Part shown: positions 53,297 to 62,399 of the stretch, piece after piece
Layout: each line of letters starts with the position of its first letter
How positions within the stretch are numbered: the stretch's first letter is position 1
Source of the DNA: Tolypothrix tenuis PCC 7101
GTDB lineage: Bacteria; Cyanobacteriota; Cyanobacteriia; Cyanobacteriales; Nostocaceae
Reading direction: 5' to 3'
Length of the DNA: 64,000 nucleotides
NCBI RefSeq assembly: GCF_002368295.1
Contig: NZ_AP018248.1
Coordinates: 902,477-966,476 of the forward strand
Notes under the pieces: generated by a model
Seen by the model: the letters and a program-made list of their open reading frames with translations, nothing else
The model's database searches: none
Told to the model about the DNA's origin: nothing
Program-made: the position numbers and the translations under genes

Positions 53297-54943
53297 ATGC
53301 GTATCATGATGATTCAGCCCAACTATCATTCTGGTGGTGCGGAAATTGCTGGTAATTGGCCACCGAGTTGGGTTCCCTATGTTGGTGGAGCATTAAAACA
53401 AGCTGGCTTTACCGATATCCGCTTTGTTGATGCGATGACAGACTATATTCCGGATGATGTTTTAGCAGAAATTATCGCTAAATATCAACCGGATGTGGTA
53501 CTAGCAACGGCAATTACGCCGATGATTTACCAATCGCAAATCACCCTAAAAATTGTTAAAGAAGTTTGCCCTAATGCAAAAACAATTATGGGCGGGGTTC
53601 ACCCTACCTATATGTATACTGAAGTTCTCGGTGAAGCACCTTGGGTAGATTATATTATCCGTGGTGAAGGTGAAGAGATTACAGTTAATTTACTGCGTGC
53701 GATCGCCAATGGTACAGATGTGAGCGATCGCCGTAATATTTTAGGTATCGCCTTTTTAGAAGATGGTCAAGTAGTTGCGACACCAGCGCATCCGCCAATT
53801 GCTGATTTAGATACTCTAACTCCCGATTGGGATCTTTTAGATTGGGAGAAATATATTTACACTCCTCTGAACGTGCGGGTAGCTGTACCCAACTATGCGA
53901 GAGGATGTCCATTTACCTGTCGTTTTTGCTCTCAGTGGAAATTCTGGCGCAAATACCGTTCCGGTTCTCCCAAGCGCTTTGTTGATGAAATTGAAATCTT
54001 GGTGAAAAAGCACAAGGTAGGCTTTTTCATTTTGGCGGACGAAGAACCGACAATCAACAAACCCAAATTTATTGCGTTATGTAACGAGTTAATCGAGCGT
54101 AATTTGGGCGTGTATTGGGGAATTAATACCCGAGTCACAGATATTTTGCGCGATGAAAATGAATTACCTTTATATCGCAAAGCTGGACTAGTTCACGTTT
54201 CTTTAGGAACAGAAGCAGCCGCTCAATTAAAGTTGAATTTGTTCCGCAAAGAAACGACAATTGAACAAAATAAGCGGGCAATCCAACTGTTAAAACAAAA
54301 TGGTATGGTTGCCGAAGCGCAATTCATTATGGGTTTAGAGAACGAAACCCCAGACACAATCGAACAAACCTATCACATGGCGCTGGATTGGAAACCAGAC
54401 ATGGTGAACTGGAATATGTTTACCCCTTGGCCATTTTCCGAATTATTCCAAGAATTAGGCGATCGCGTCGAAGTGCGAGATTATTCGCAATATAACTTTG
54501 TTACGCCGATCATGAAGCCAAACGCAATGGAACGGGAAGAGGTTCTCAAAGGCGTGTTGCGGAACTATGCGCGGTTCTATATGCGTAAAACTCTAGAGTA
54601 TTGGTTTGTTAAAGATCCCTTTAAGCGGAAATATCTCTTAGGCTGCTTAAAGGCTTTTGCTCAAACTACTCTCAACAAACGCTTCTACAACCTGAAGCGG
54701 GTGAAATATAAAGGACTACATACAGAAATCGAGTTAGGTTTTGACGAGTCCAAAATTCTCACTCCCGAACAAATTGCTGAACGCAAGCAACAACATCCTG
54801 AATTAAAAGCAGATGTCGATTTTACCGGCAATATTTCTGCTTGTGGCGCACCTAACGACATTGAGGTTTCCGCTTGTGGCGCACCGAATGATCTTCCGGA
54901 ATATCAAGGTGAAGAACAAGATGTGCCCAGCATGAAAATTTAA
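53297..54943 (+). CDS. bchE: BchE-like anaerobic Mg-protoporphyrin IX monomethyl ester cyclase
   Basis: A 548-residue B12-dependent radical-SAM protein. The N-terminal cobalamin-binding-like domain (about 1-135) begins MRIMMIQPNYHSGGAEIAGN, as in purple-bacterial BchE. The radical-SAM cluster Cys are C204, C208 and C211 in ARGCPFTCRFCSQW. BchE forms the chlorophyll E ring with oxygen from water. I place the start at the ATG 53297, which has AGGAAG upstream, not the longer frame from 53234. The tail contains two ACGAPND motifs, an odd short duplication. The assignment rests on sequence pattern; cyanobacterial BchE-like proteins may have other substrates. Confidence 0.82.
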   Translation: MRIMMIQPNYHSGGAEIAGNWPPSWVPYVGGALKQAGFTDIRFVDAMTDYIPDDVLAEIIAKYQPDVVLATAITPMIYQSQITLKIVKEVCPNAKTIMGGVHPTYMYTEVLGEAPWVDYIIRGEGEEITVNLLRAIANGTDVSDRRNILGIAFLEDGQVVATPAHPPIADLDTLTPDWDLLDWEKYIYTPLNVRVAVPNYARGCPFTCRFCSQWKFWRKYRSGSPKRFVDEIEILVKKHKVGFFILADEEPTINKPKFIALCNELIERNLGVYWGINTRVTDILRDENELPLYRKAGLVHVSLGTEAAAQLKLNLFRKETTIEQNKRAIQLLKQNGMVAEAQFIMGLENETPDTIEQTYHMALDWKPDMVNWNMFTPWPFSELFQELGDRVEVRDYSQYNFVTPIMKPNAMEREEVLKGVLRNYARFYMRKTLEYWFVKDPFKRKYLLGCLKAFAQTTLNKRFYNLKRVKYKGLHTEIELGFDESKILTPEQIAERKQQHPELKADVDFTGNISACGAPNDIEVSACGAPNDLPEYQGEEQDVPSMKI

Positions 54944-55232
54944 AACCTTCAGGCGATCGCTCAACAGCTTACTTAGCTAATCACAACAAGAGCGATCGTC
55001 TACTCTTTTGTCCATAGATAAAATATTTGTACAGCGTAGCAGAAGCCTGTGTTTAAGTAGAGCAGTGCAATTAAATATAATTGGTCTACCCCTTTGGTTA
55101 AGCTAGCTAATCGTAGTGTTTTCGACAAGAGAACGCTATCATTTGCCATTGGGAAGGGTTTCAAGATTATTTATATTTCGTAACATAGTCTGCTGCAATT
55201 ACTAATTTACTTACGTTAAAAATTGCCAGCTT
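54944..55232. other. intergenic region after bchE
   Basis: Contains HIP1-like GCGATCGC/GAGCGATCG sites near 54953 and 54990, and no gene. No strong terminator is visible. Confidence 0.35.
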
Positions 55233-55493
55233 TTATAGTTCTGATAAAACTACATTTGACCCTAAAGGCATAATCGCGGTAGCAAAATGAGTTCTTTGTG
55301 TCTCCGAGTTATACCATTCTTTTATCAGTACAAACTCAGTCTCTGGGTCATAAAATAACACCGCCAAGGATATCTGTCCTTCCCAGCAATAACGCACATT
55401 GCCATCCTTAGAGAAGTACACAGCACCTCTACCATGTGCAGAAAAACCATTTACAGCCGCTCTGGTTAAAGTATTCCAAGACACATATTTCAT
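55233..55493 (-). CDS. hypothetical protein, 86 aa
   Basis: No recognised domain. It is a small beta-rich-looking soluble protein (RGAVYFSKDGNVRYCWEG, EFVLIKEWYNSE). The ATG start follows a GGAGG ribosome-binding site on the minus strand (about 55503-55507), spaced suitably, which supports a real gene. It is alone, converging on the bchE region. Confidence 0.6.
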   Translation of the reverse strand: MKYVSWNTLTRAAVNGFSAHGRGAVYFSKDGNVRYCWEGQISLAVLFYDPETEFVLIKEWYNSETQRTHFATAIMPLGSNVVLSEL

Positions 55494-55699
55494 AATACAA
55501 CCTCCGGGAGTTAGATTTTATTCCTTCCATCCCAGATATACGTGCCAAAACATCACCCATCAGTATAAAAACTGATAATTTTTCCAATTTTTTATTGCCA
55601 ATCAGAGATTGAAGTCATAGCCATTACAGCTTGTATCTCATCCTTGTCCCATAGAATCAATTTTTGGGTGAATCATTTAGATACATTAAATTGGTGTTT

Positions 55700-55855
55700 G
55701 GTAATGGGTAATGGGTCATTGGTAATTGGTCATTGGTCATTGGTAATTGATAATTTCCCCTTGTCCCCTCTACTTCCTCATCCCCAATCCCCAATCCCCA
55801 GTCCCCAATCCCCAGTTCCCAATCCCCAATCCCCAACCCCCAGTCCCCAACCCCT
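55700..55855. repeat. composite heptanucleotide repeat tract
   Basis: GGTAATG/GGTCATT/GGTAATT units (about 55700-55752), a pyrimidine-rich spacer, and then CCCCAAT/CCCCAGT units (about 55783-55855). Same two-part plan as 1314-1480. Short frames in both strands here are by-products. Confidence 0.85.
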
Positions 55856-55901
55856 CTTCCTGTACCATGAGTAAATATCAATAACCTTTAATAAACAGCC
55901 T

Positions 55902-56255
55902 ATGTCTTCGGCTCCGCTCACATTAAACTTGGTTGAAGGTTCTGTTTCTTTCAGCTTTTCCGCCCAAGCAGCACGGGAATTAAAAGCCGCTTTGGATGAA
56001 TTAATGGTTCGCCTCAAAAATGTCGCTGCTAAAGCCACTCCAGGGGGCGGTAAAGTCACTCCCCAGCCTCCTGTCGAGTATCGCTACACTGGCGAAGTGT
56101 TCTTAGAAATTTTTTGTAACCCTAATATTTGGCCTACACCCTTCGCTGCTAAAGTCTTACTCACAGTCCGCGATGTCACTATTCGTTTAACAACAGAAGC
56201 AGAACTGACTCGTGTGATTGAAGATGTTAATCAGTACTTGGAACAAGTTGGATGA
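55902..56255 (+). CDS. conserved hypothetical protein, 117 aa
   Basis: A soluble protein with a beta-strand-rich beginning (LTLNLVEGSVSFSFSAQAAR), an amphipathic helix (ELKAALDELMVRLKNVAA), a Gly/Pro linker and a C-terminal segment (VTIRLTTEAELTRVIEDVNQ). I do not recognise a named family; composition is that of a real, probably cyanobacteria-conserved gene. The ATG start lies after the heptamer tract. Two hairpins follow (56274-56335, 56451-56484). Confidence 0.65.
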   Translation: MSSAPLTLNLVEGSVSFSFSAQAARELKAALDELMVRLKNVAAKATPGGGKVTPQPPVEYRYTGEVFLEIFCNPNIWPTPFAAKVLLTVRDVTIRLTTEAELTRVIEDVNQYLEQVG

Positions 56256-56273
56256 GAGTGCTGAGTTAAAAGA

Positions 56274-56335
56274 CCCCACACAAGAGAAGAGACTAGCATC
56301 AAGGGAGTTTACCCATAAACAACCGTCGTGTGGGG
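56274..56335 (+). terminator. long-loop hairpin after the 117-aa gene
   Basis: CCCCACAC (56274-56281) pairs with GTGTGGGG (56328-56335) across a 46-nt loop, followed by CATTT. It begins 19 bp after the stop. The long loop makes it a weak terminator call; it may be part of a small structured transcript end. Confidence 0.45.
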
Positions 56336-56450
56336 CATTTACCAAGTGCGAGCATTACTGAGTACTATTGTTGCTACTCAACACTCAGTAATGAGTAGAG
56401 TAACACTCTGTCAGCTAAGGTTTATTAATCTCTATCTTTCCTGAAAAATT

Positions 56451-56484
56451 ACCGGAGCAGTTCAATGGGATAACTGCCCCGGTT
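56451..56484. other. hairpin in intergenic region
   Basis: ACCGGAGCAGTT (56451-56462) pairs with AACTGCCCCGGTT (56472-56484) with one interruption and a 9-nt loop. No T-run. Function unknown. The rest of 56336-56734 has no gene. Confidence 0.45.
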
Positions 56485-56734
56485 AGGGAATGCACACACT
56501 ATATTCAGGGCGACATCGGATGTAAACAAGGATAGATTCCCGATGCGATCGCTACTGGTAAAGTTGTATAAATTAGACTCTAATGCTTCGTCTTAATCAG
56601 AAATTAAAGATTCTGGATGGGAAATTTTCATTAAAAACAGAGATGATCCCAAAAATTTTTCACTTGAATTATTTGTTGTCAGGCTCAATATGCAACACCA
56701 AGTCCCCTATCCAAAATCTGGAACTAAGGTTTGA

Positions 56735-56971
56735 TTAGTCGTTGTCCCATTCTTCGCGACCAATCAAATCGCCAATGCGATCGCGTAACAAAAAGTCACA
56801 TTTTTCTAATTCACATTCAACGCAAACCCACTCTCTCGCAGGGATGTATTGACAGAGTGTATATATTGGCTGTTGTCGGCTGACCATTCCCTTTTGCACC
56901 AGTCGGCGTGCTTCATCTTGAATTACATCTAAAGAATAGTAACTGATAGAGGGCACCGTATTCACACTCAT
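56735..56971 (-). CDS. DUF4327 family protein
   Basis: A 78-residue cyanobacterial protein of the DUF4327 family. It reads SYYSLDVIQDEARRLVQKGM, then PIYTLCQYIPAREWVCVECEL and ends RIGDLIGREEWDND. Three Cys residues (CQYI, VCVEC) may bind a metal. The function is unknown. The ATG gives MSVNTVPSIS. It is monocistronic. Confidence 0.8.
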   Translation of the reverse strand: MSVNTVPSISYYSLDVIQDEARRLVQKGMVSRQQPIYTLCQYIPAREWVCVECELEKCDFLLRDRIGDLIGREEWDND

Positions 56972-57548
56972 GATTTTTACTCACAAATTACACGTAGATA
57001 GTGTTCCCGATATTTACTTGGAACAAACATTACAAGGATTAGGCTTGTGGCTAAGGTTTTGTAGTTTGCTATACGGAACTAATTCCATTTTGACGCTACA
57101 TACCCTCAAATTATCTAAAGAAATGTAAACAAAGTCAACATTTTCTGACATTTATGTTGAATGGGCTTCATATAAGAATATCAGGGTAGTCAACATCACC
57201 TGTTCAAGAAATTTTAGGTTTGCGATTTAAAAGGGTAAAGGCTTGCTGTTAAAGGTTTAAAGCTTAATTGGGTCATTAGGAATAGTACAGAAGAAGGATT
57301 TCTGCACCATAAAACCTTATCTAGCTTTGCGGCTATTTGTATATAAATAATAGCTAGGAATCTCTAGCAGCAGAGATTAGGGTATAAAGTGTTGCCTAAT
57401 ATAAGCGTCTACCCTACACCAGAAAAGCTTGTAGCATCTCATCTGTTAATGATTTCTTAAAGAATTTCTCACTTACTGTGTTAACTGCGGCACAAAAGAT
57501 AACAGCAAAATTTGTCATTTAGTTGTGATGTTTGGTGTTGGTTATTTT
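56972..57548. other. long intergenic region
   Basis: 577 bp without a supported gene. A small hairpin AATCTCT/AGAGATT with a 6-nt loop is at 57359-57378. Promoter of the DUF4327 gene is at the left end. Confidence 0.4.
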
Positions 57549-57650
57549 CCCCTAGCTTGAAAGTGCTGAGTGCTGAGTTCTGAGTAAAAGTCCATTGAGA
57601 CTTTCATGGAAAGCTTTTGAAATTTTTTTCATTGGGACTACTTCTTCATC
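57549..57650. repeat. dispersed repeat R4, copy 2
   Basis: Contains AGCTTGAAAGTGCTGAGTG, ACTTTCATGGAAAGCTTTT and TTCATTGGGACTACTTC, in the same order as 43845-43935. A second GCTGAGT unit is tandemly repeated here. Confidence 0.7.
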
Positions 57651-57651
57651 C

Positions 57652-57721
57652 CCCATTACCCATTACCCATTACCCATTACCCATTACCCATTACCCATTA
57701 CCCATTACCCATTACCCATTA
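57652..57721. repeat. ten perfect CCCATTA heptamers
   Basis: Exactly ten tandem copies of CCCATTA (70 bp, no mismatch), joined to repeat R4 on the left. It is the cleanest heptanucleotide array in the window. Confidence 0.95.
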
Positions 57722-57820
57722 CCCACATTAAAACAGACGCTATTTAGTTACGTCTGTAAACAGTTTGGCGAATTTCCTGGGATGAGATTGTTTGCGAAGT
57801 TACTTTGTTGTTTAAATTAC

Positions 57821-58243
57821 TTATTCCGCAAAATCATCATCATAGTCGTCCGAATTGTTGTCATTCTCTCCTGACAATTCTTCGGATGGGCGGTCAGATT
57901 TGAGTTGGTTCAATAACGTCAGTACTCTTGTACCGCGTTCTAGAGAACGGTCTTCGATAAATATTACTTCTGGTGTGCGACGCAGCCTTACCCTAGCACC
58001 CAGTTCGCTGCGGACGTAACCTGTTGCTGACTTTAAGCCAGCCATTGTTTCTGCTTTAGCTTCTTCTGTGCCATAGATACTGACGTAAATTTTGGCGTGT
58101 TGTAAATCGCCAGAGACATCAACATCGGTAACACTTACCATTCCTGTACCCACACGGTCATCCTTAATCCCGTTAAGTAGCATTTGGCTAACTTCCCGTT
58201 TGATCAATTCAGCAACGCGGGAAACGCGGCGATTTGTAGCCAT
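57821..58243 (-). CDS. rbfA: 30S ribosome-binding factor RbfA
   Basis: A 140-residue KH-like protein that helps mature the 5' end of 16S rRNA and is needed for cold growth in other bacteria. The start MATNRRVSRVAELIKREVSQ and DDRVGTGMVSVTDVDVS, together with GYVRSELGARVRLRRTPEVI, are diagnostic. The C-terminal tail is acidic (DDNNSDDYDDDFAE), slightly longer than in E. coli. The DUF751 gene lies upstream on the same strand, 130 bp away, an order often kept in cyanobacteria. Confidence 0.93.
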   Translation of the reverse strand: MATNRRVSRVAELIKREVSQMLLNGIKDDRVGTGMVSVTDVDVSGDLQHAKIYVSIYGTEEAKAETMAGLKSATGYVRSELGARVRLRRTPEVIFIEDRSLERGTRVLTLLNQLKSDRPSEELSGENDNNSDDYDDDFAE

Positions 58244-58373
58244 AAAAATTACGCCTCCTCACAGAGGTTGAACAACATCAATAAAAATATAAATGCAATT
58301 TTGGGAGGACAGTGCTTGACATTGACAATGCTGCAAGCAATTTTCTGTAGGGTAACCTCCCTAGAACCCTTGT

Positions 58374-58580
58374 TTAAATTGTACTTAAGCCCAGCATTGC
58401 ACGCAGGGTGAAAGTAATAAAGGCTAGCCCACCAATAAAGAAACCTAAAAGAGCAATCAAAGTAACTGGACGTTTTAACAATGGAAACAAAGGCTCAAAC
58501 GTGTTCAAAAAAATACCTAAGATGAGCGAAATTAAGTAGCGGGGGTAGCGCAGGACGTTCTCCCAAAATCCATCAAACAT
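58374..58580 (-). CDS. DUF751 (Ycf33) membrane protein
   Basis: A 68-residue protein, MFDGFWENVLRYPRYLISL at the start, with two hydrophobic segments (about 14-28 and 38-58). It matches the DUF751/Ycf33 family, also encoded in red-lineage plastids. Function unknown, possibly thylakoid-associated. It is directly upstream of rbfA on the minus strand and could be co-transcribed with it. Confidence 0.83.
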   Translation of the reverse strand: MFDGFWENVLRYPRYLISLILGIFLNTFEPLFPLLKRPVTLIALLGFFIGGLAFITFTLRAMLGLSTI

Positions 58581-58732
58581 TTATTTAGACTGCCTTGTTA
58601 TCGACTATAAGTTTGTTTTCATCTGCTTGTTTAACTTAATTGTAATCGATACCGTATGAAAATTAATAAATTCCGATAAAATATGATTCTCAGTTATATT
58701 AGTTAGATTTAGTAAATTTAAGTTCTAATGAA

Positions 58733-59566
58733 ATGGTAAGTCAAATTCCCCAAGAAATTTGCCCGCGTCCGTTTTTGAAGTGGGCAGGTGGTAAAAGTCG
58801 GTTAATTCAGCAATATATCCCTTATTTACCAAAAAAATATAAGACTTACTATGAGCCATTTATTGGTGGGGGTGCAGTTTTTTTCTACCTAAAACCTCAG
58901 ACAGCAGTTTTAACTGATATTAACGCAGAATTAATTACTACTTATCGTTGTGTTCGCGACAGAGTTGAGGAATTAATCTCCCTTTTAAAAGAGCATAAAA
59001 ATCAACATAGTAGAGAATATTACTATACTGTAAGAAGTAATCCTCAAGGTACAGATTTAGAAAAAGCTGCTCGTTTGATTTATCTTAATAAAACTTGTTT
59101 TAACGGACTATATCGAGTTAACTCCAAAGGTCAGTTTAATGTACCTATAGGCAGATACAAAAATCCTAATATCTGTGATGAAGGTTTACTGAGAACAGCT
59201 TCAGCAGCCTTGGCACACACTAAAATTAAACAAGCAGATTTCTTGGAAGTCTTAAATTACGAGACCAACAGCGATGATTTTGTTTTTTGCGATCCGCCTT
59301 ATTACCCAATAAGTAGCACCAGCTATTTTACAAGTTACAGCCAAAGCTCTTTTGATAAAGAAGACCAAGAAAGGTTAAGAGATACTTGTGCTAAATTAGC
59401 CGATCGCGGCGTTAAAGTTATGATTTGTAATTCCGATTGTGATTTTATCAGGAAACTCTATAAAGAAATTAATTTTAACATTTACCCTATAGAAGCATCT
59501 CGTTCTATTAATTCTAATACAAAAAAAAGAGGAATGATTTACGAAGTATTAATTACCTCATATTAA
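58733..59566 (+). CDS. Dam-class N6-adenine DNA methyltransferase
   Basis: A 277-residue D12-class (group alpha) adenine methylase. The SAM-binding FxGxG-type motif is FLKWAGGKSRL (14-24) with YEPFIGGGAVFF (40-51). The catalytic DPPY motif is at 187-190. The target-recognition part lies about 70-170, including NKTCFNGLYRVN. Relatives (Dam, DpnM, cyanobacterial DmtA) methylate GATC, which is inside the abundant HIP1 octamer; target here is not proven. The convergent nuclease gene ends 73 bp away, so the two may form a restriction-modification pair. Otherwise it may be a solitary housekeeping methylase. Confidence 0.9.
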   Translation: MVSQIPQEICPRPFLKWAGGKSRLIQQYIPYLPKKYKTYYEPFIGGGAVFFYLKPQTAVLTDINAELITTYRCVRDRVEELISLLKEHKNQHSREYYYTVRSNPQGTDLEKAARLIYLNKTCFNGLYRVNSKGQFNVPIGRYKNPNICDEGLLRTASAALAHTKIKQADFLEVLNYETNSDDFVFCDPPYYPISSTSYFTSYSQSSFDKEDQERLRDTCAKLADRGVKVMICNSDCDFIRKLYKEINFNIYPIEASRSINSNTKKRGMIYEVLITSY

Positions 59567-59639
59567 TTAAGTAGATTGAAATTCGCAGCCAAAAAATAAA
59601 TTTACAATTTACTAGTAAGTTTATTGAGTAGCTAATTAA

Positions 59640-60116
59640 TTAGCAATATTTATTTGACCATGCGATAAATCTATCTAATGTATAAACTGCTAATAAATTA
59701 CGATTATATGTAACTTGTTGTCTCAACCAATTAATTGCACCTTCCCTCATCCCTTCTCCACCAATCACTACTATAGTTGGTGCAGTATAAGACTCTTTAA
59801 TATTCAAATTTAAATAAGGAAACTTTTCATCAACAGAACCACCACTTTCTTGCCATTTACACTCAATAATTAATCCTGATGGACTGGTTGACGCGCCTAC
59901 AACAAAAAAGTCAACCTTTAAAGCAGTTTGATAAATTCCTGCGCCGATATAAACCTGCTTCGCATAACGCTTGGGTAATAAAGTGGCTGTGAGAAGAAAC
60001 TCTGTGGACACATGATTTCCTACTTGGAAATAATTATGTCCATTCAAAATTGCTTCTACATTTCCTTCGAGGATATTGCCAGATTTATTTGCCCGTGCGC
60101 CTTGAGTCATAGCCAT
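59640..60116 (-). CDS. PD-(D/E)XK-family nuclease
   Basis: A 158-residue protein with the PD-(D/E)XK core. A glutamate-bearing helix (NILEGNVEAIL) leads to strand residue D69 in LKVDFFVVG, then E85 and K87 in LIIECKWQESG. These are the metal-binding and catalytic residues of type II restriction-like nucleases. It is small, with no separate DNA-binding domain. It converges with the Dam-class methylase gene, so it is a candidate cognate endonuclease; the alternative is an unrelated phage- or repair-type nuclease. The ATG gives MAMTQGARANKSGN. Confidence 0.78.
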   Translation of the reverse strand: MAMTQGARANKSGNILEGNVEAILNGHNYFQVGNHVSTEFLLTATLLPKRYAKQVYIGAGIYQTALKVDFFVVGASTSPSGLIIECKWQESGGSVDEKFPYLNLNIKESYTAPTIVVIGGEGMREGAINWLRQQVTYNRNLLAVYTLDRFIAWSNKYC

Positions 60117-60484
60117 ACCGAATTACTCTGCCAAAGTTTCCTAAATTCTAGGATTTCATGGAAGTAGCCACTATTGGTATGTTACTTCATATGTATTTTC
60201 AATTTTTATATAGCAATCAGGTTATGAGCAATTTAATCTGACTAGAAAGCACGCTAGGCGTAGCATTTGGTAGTAAACAGTAGGTTAAGCAGTAGCTATC
60301 ATCAGGGTTTGAACAAAAGATATAGTATCGCTTACCCAACAAAATACTTGTGTTCGATAAAGGAATCAGTGTTCTAAATTGATAACCGGATTAATCGAGA
60401 AAAACTCAATTTTTTAGTACCTTTGTACCAAGATGTTTTATTAATTGATGGTAAATGCAATAGAAGCAGCGACAATGATTAATT
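60117..60484. other. intergenic region between nuclease gene and IS605-type element
   Basis: No gene recognised. It contains AT-rich sequence and one GCGTAGCAT-type motif, but no terminator that I can support. Confidence 0.35.
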
Positions 60485-60640
60485 CCTAATGAACTACCCA
60501 CAGTTGGCTCCGCCTGAACTGTGGGTTTCTACATCCCTCAGTTCGTTATTAGCGGAGACTTCCACAGATTTTTGACGCTTCTTCGCCCCTAGTTGCTTCA
60601 TACTTCCAGCTTGCTGACGCGCCTTGGTGCATGAAGTAGA
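60485..60640 (-). ncRNA. candidate omega (re) RNA of tnpB
   Basis: TnpB guide RNAs typically cover the 3' end of tnpB and the right element end, with the guide beyond it. Here the tnpB 3' part and the hairpin at 60497-60525 (9-bp stem, 11-nt loop) would supply the scaffold on the minus strand. Boundaries are approximate and the call is an inference from family knowledge. Confidence 0.45.
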
Positions 60641-61846
60641 GCCAGACGACTCTGCGTCTACGAGGCTAGTTCCTAACCCCGGTAGAGTGCCTTTTGCCCA
60701 GTAAAGCATTACTTCAGCAGCAGCAATATCACGGTCTTGTTGATATCCGCAAACAGCACAATTATGGACTCTAATATCAAGAGTCTTTTTGTGCTGATGA
60801 CCGCATTTTGGGCAAGTTTGACTAGGTTTTACTTTCTTGGTAGGAACTTCTACAAACACACCACCAATTTGCTCAACTTTATACTTGATGGTACTCCGAA
60901 GCATTCCAAAACCAACGTCAAGTATTGACTTATTCAAACCAGCTTTTTGCTTTTTGCGCTTGCCTTTCTTTGCTTTACTAGCCATGTTCTTGACTTCTAG
61001 TTTTTCAGTTGCAACGAAGCTATTACTGCTGACTATTTCTGATGCAACCTGATGTACCCAATTTTGACGCTGGTTAGCAACTTTACGAGTTATCTTGCTA
61101 ACCTTAGATTGGGCTTTTTTCCATCTTCTAGAAGCTTTGATTTTTTTATTTCTATTTGGCGCTTGCTTCCGTCTTTTACTCTTAGAAGCTTTTTTGATTA
61201 GGTGTTCAGCGTTCCTCAAGAATAATGGTGCTTCAATTTGTTGATGATTTTCACCATCGGTAATTGATAATGCTGAATTACAACCTAAGTCTATACCAAT
61301 TGCGCCAACTGGTAAAATATTTGGTTTTAGAACTTGGTCTAGCAAATCAACGGTAATAGATGCGTACCATTTACCATTTCTGTGAACAATGGTGCAAGTA
61401 GTAGGAGTTCCCCAAAACTTAGCCTGACCTCGCATCTGAATACGTCCAATCATAGAGAGATTGAGGTATCCATTCTCCCCATTAGATTCAACAGAGTACC
61501 CGCTTTTGGCTGGATATGTCCAACCAGAATAATGACGAATAGACTTAAATCTAGGGCGCTTACCTAAACTTTTAAACCATCTTTCAAAAGCAAAATCAAC
61601 TCGTTTTAGAGTTGCTTGTAAAGCTTGAGAGTTAATTTCCTTGTACTCTGTCCAAACATCTTTAAATGCAGGTAAACAATTCTGTTGCTCGAAATAGCTA
61701 ACAGAATGATTGAATTTTTGATATTGAGTAAATCTGTTATAAACAGCAGCGTTGTACAAGTCTTTGTGTAACTTTCGGTGATACCTCAAAGACTGTTCTA
61801 TTTGCTTGTTTGGGTATAACCGAAAAGTCATTCGCCTTGTAGCCAC
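60494..61846 (-). CDS. tnpB: RNA-guided endonuclease TnpB
   Basis: A 450-residue TnpB. The RuvC-like catalytic residues appear intact: D186 in GAIGIDLGCNSALS, E281 in ATEKLEVKNM, and D373 in QQDRDIAAAEVM. A zinc ribbon has C345, C348 (CPKC), C363 and C366 (CAVC). The N-terminal helix-turn-helix/REC-like part begins MATRRMTFRLYPNKQIEQSL. TnpB proteins are guided by a right-end RNA (omega/reRNA) to cut DNA next to a TAM sequence. The C-terminal 60 residues are Ser/Ala-rich and longer than usual. Its stop falls next to a hairpin that would be in the guide RNA scaffold. Confidence 0.92.
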   Translation of the reverse strand: MATRRMTFRLYPNKQIEQSLRYHRKLHKDLYNAAVYNRFTQYQKFNHSVSYFEQQNCLPAFKDVWTEYKEINSQALQATLKRVDFAFERWFKSLGKRPRFKSIRHYSGWTYPAKSGYSVESNGENGYLNLSMIGRIQMRGQAKFWGTPTTCTIVHRNGKWYASITVDLLDQVLKPNILPVGAIGIDLGCNSALSITDGENHQQIEAPLFLRNAEHLIKKASKSKRRKQAPNRNKKIKASRRWKKAQSKVSKITRKVANQRQNWVHQVASEIVSSNSFVATEKLEVKNMASKAKKGKRKKQKAGLNKSILDVGFGMLRSTIKYKVEQIGGVFVEVPTKKVKPSQTCPKCGHQHKKTLDIRVHNCAVCGYQQDRDIAAAEVMLYWAKGTLPGLGTSLVDAESSGSTSCTKARQQAGSMKQLGAKKRQKSVEVSANNELRDVETHSSGGANCG

Positions 61847-61910
61847 TGATTTATTTGCCTCCTTTTTTGATTTGTTTTATGATATTACGGTTGACGTATA
61901 GGCTTGTCAA

Positions 61911-62318
61911 GTGGTTCCTAGAAAAGGTTCTCATTCAGTTTTTTCTATTCACCTACATCTTGTATTTGTGACCAAGTACAGACGCAAAACAATAACCGCG
62001 CCAATTTTGGAACGGTTGCATGAAATATTTGCTAATGTCTGTATCAAAACCAAGTGCAGACTAATCGAGTTTTCTGGTGAAATAGACCATGTTCATTTAC
62101 TAATAGACTTTCATCCTGATAACAATCTATCTGCTCTTGTGGGTAGTTTAAAATCAGCGTCTAGTAGAGTTATCCAAAAAGAATTTTCAGAACATTTATC
62201 TACTTTTTATAGAAAACCTGTATTTTGGTCTGGTTCATATTATGTTGCTTCTACTGGTGGCGCACCAATCGAGAGAATCAAGCAATATATACAATCTCAA
62301 GAAACACCAGAAGATTGA
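61911..62318 (+). CDS. tnpA: IS200/IS605 transposase TnpA (Y1 HUH)
   Basis: A 135-residue single-strand DNA transposase. The HUH motif is H60-V-H62 in GEIDHVHLLIDF, and the nucleophilic tyrosine is Y126 in APIERIKQYIQSQ. It acts as a dimer on hairpin ends, moving the element as single-stranded circle. The start is GTG at 61911. Length is normal (about 130-155), so it seems functional. tnpB is divergent, 64 bp away. Confidence 0.93.
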   Translation: MVPRKGSHSVFSIHLHLVFVTKYRRKTITAPILERLHEIFANVCIKTKCRLIEFSGEIDHVHLLIDFHPDNNLSALVGSLKSASSRVIQKEFSEHLSTFYRKPVFWSGSYYVASTGGAPIERIKQYIQSQETPED

Positions 62319-62399
62319 TCGGTTACTCCTCATACATACCATTCCCTTATCAACCTTGCGGTTGATTTTGGTCAGGTATGCAATCGTCGTAACCCGCTA

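Noticed and set aside
55657..56059. Minus-strand frames rich in GDWGLGIGDWG
   Set aside because: Translation of the heptanucleotide repeats.
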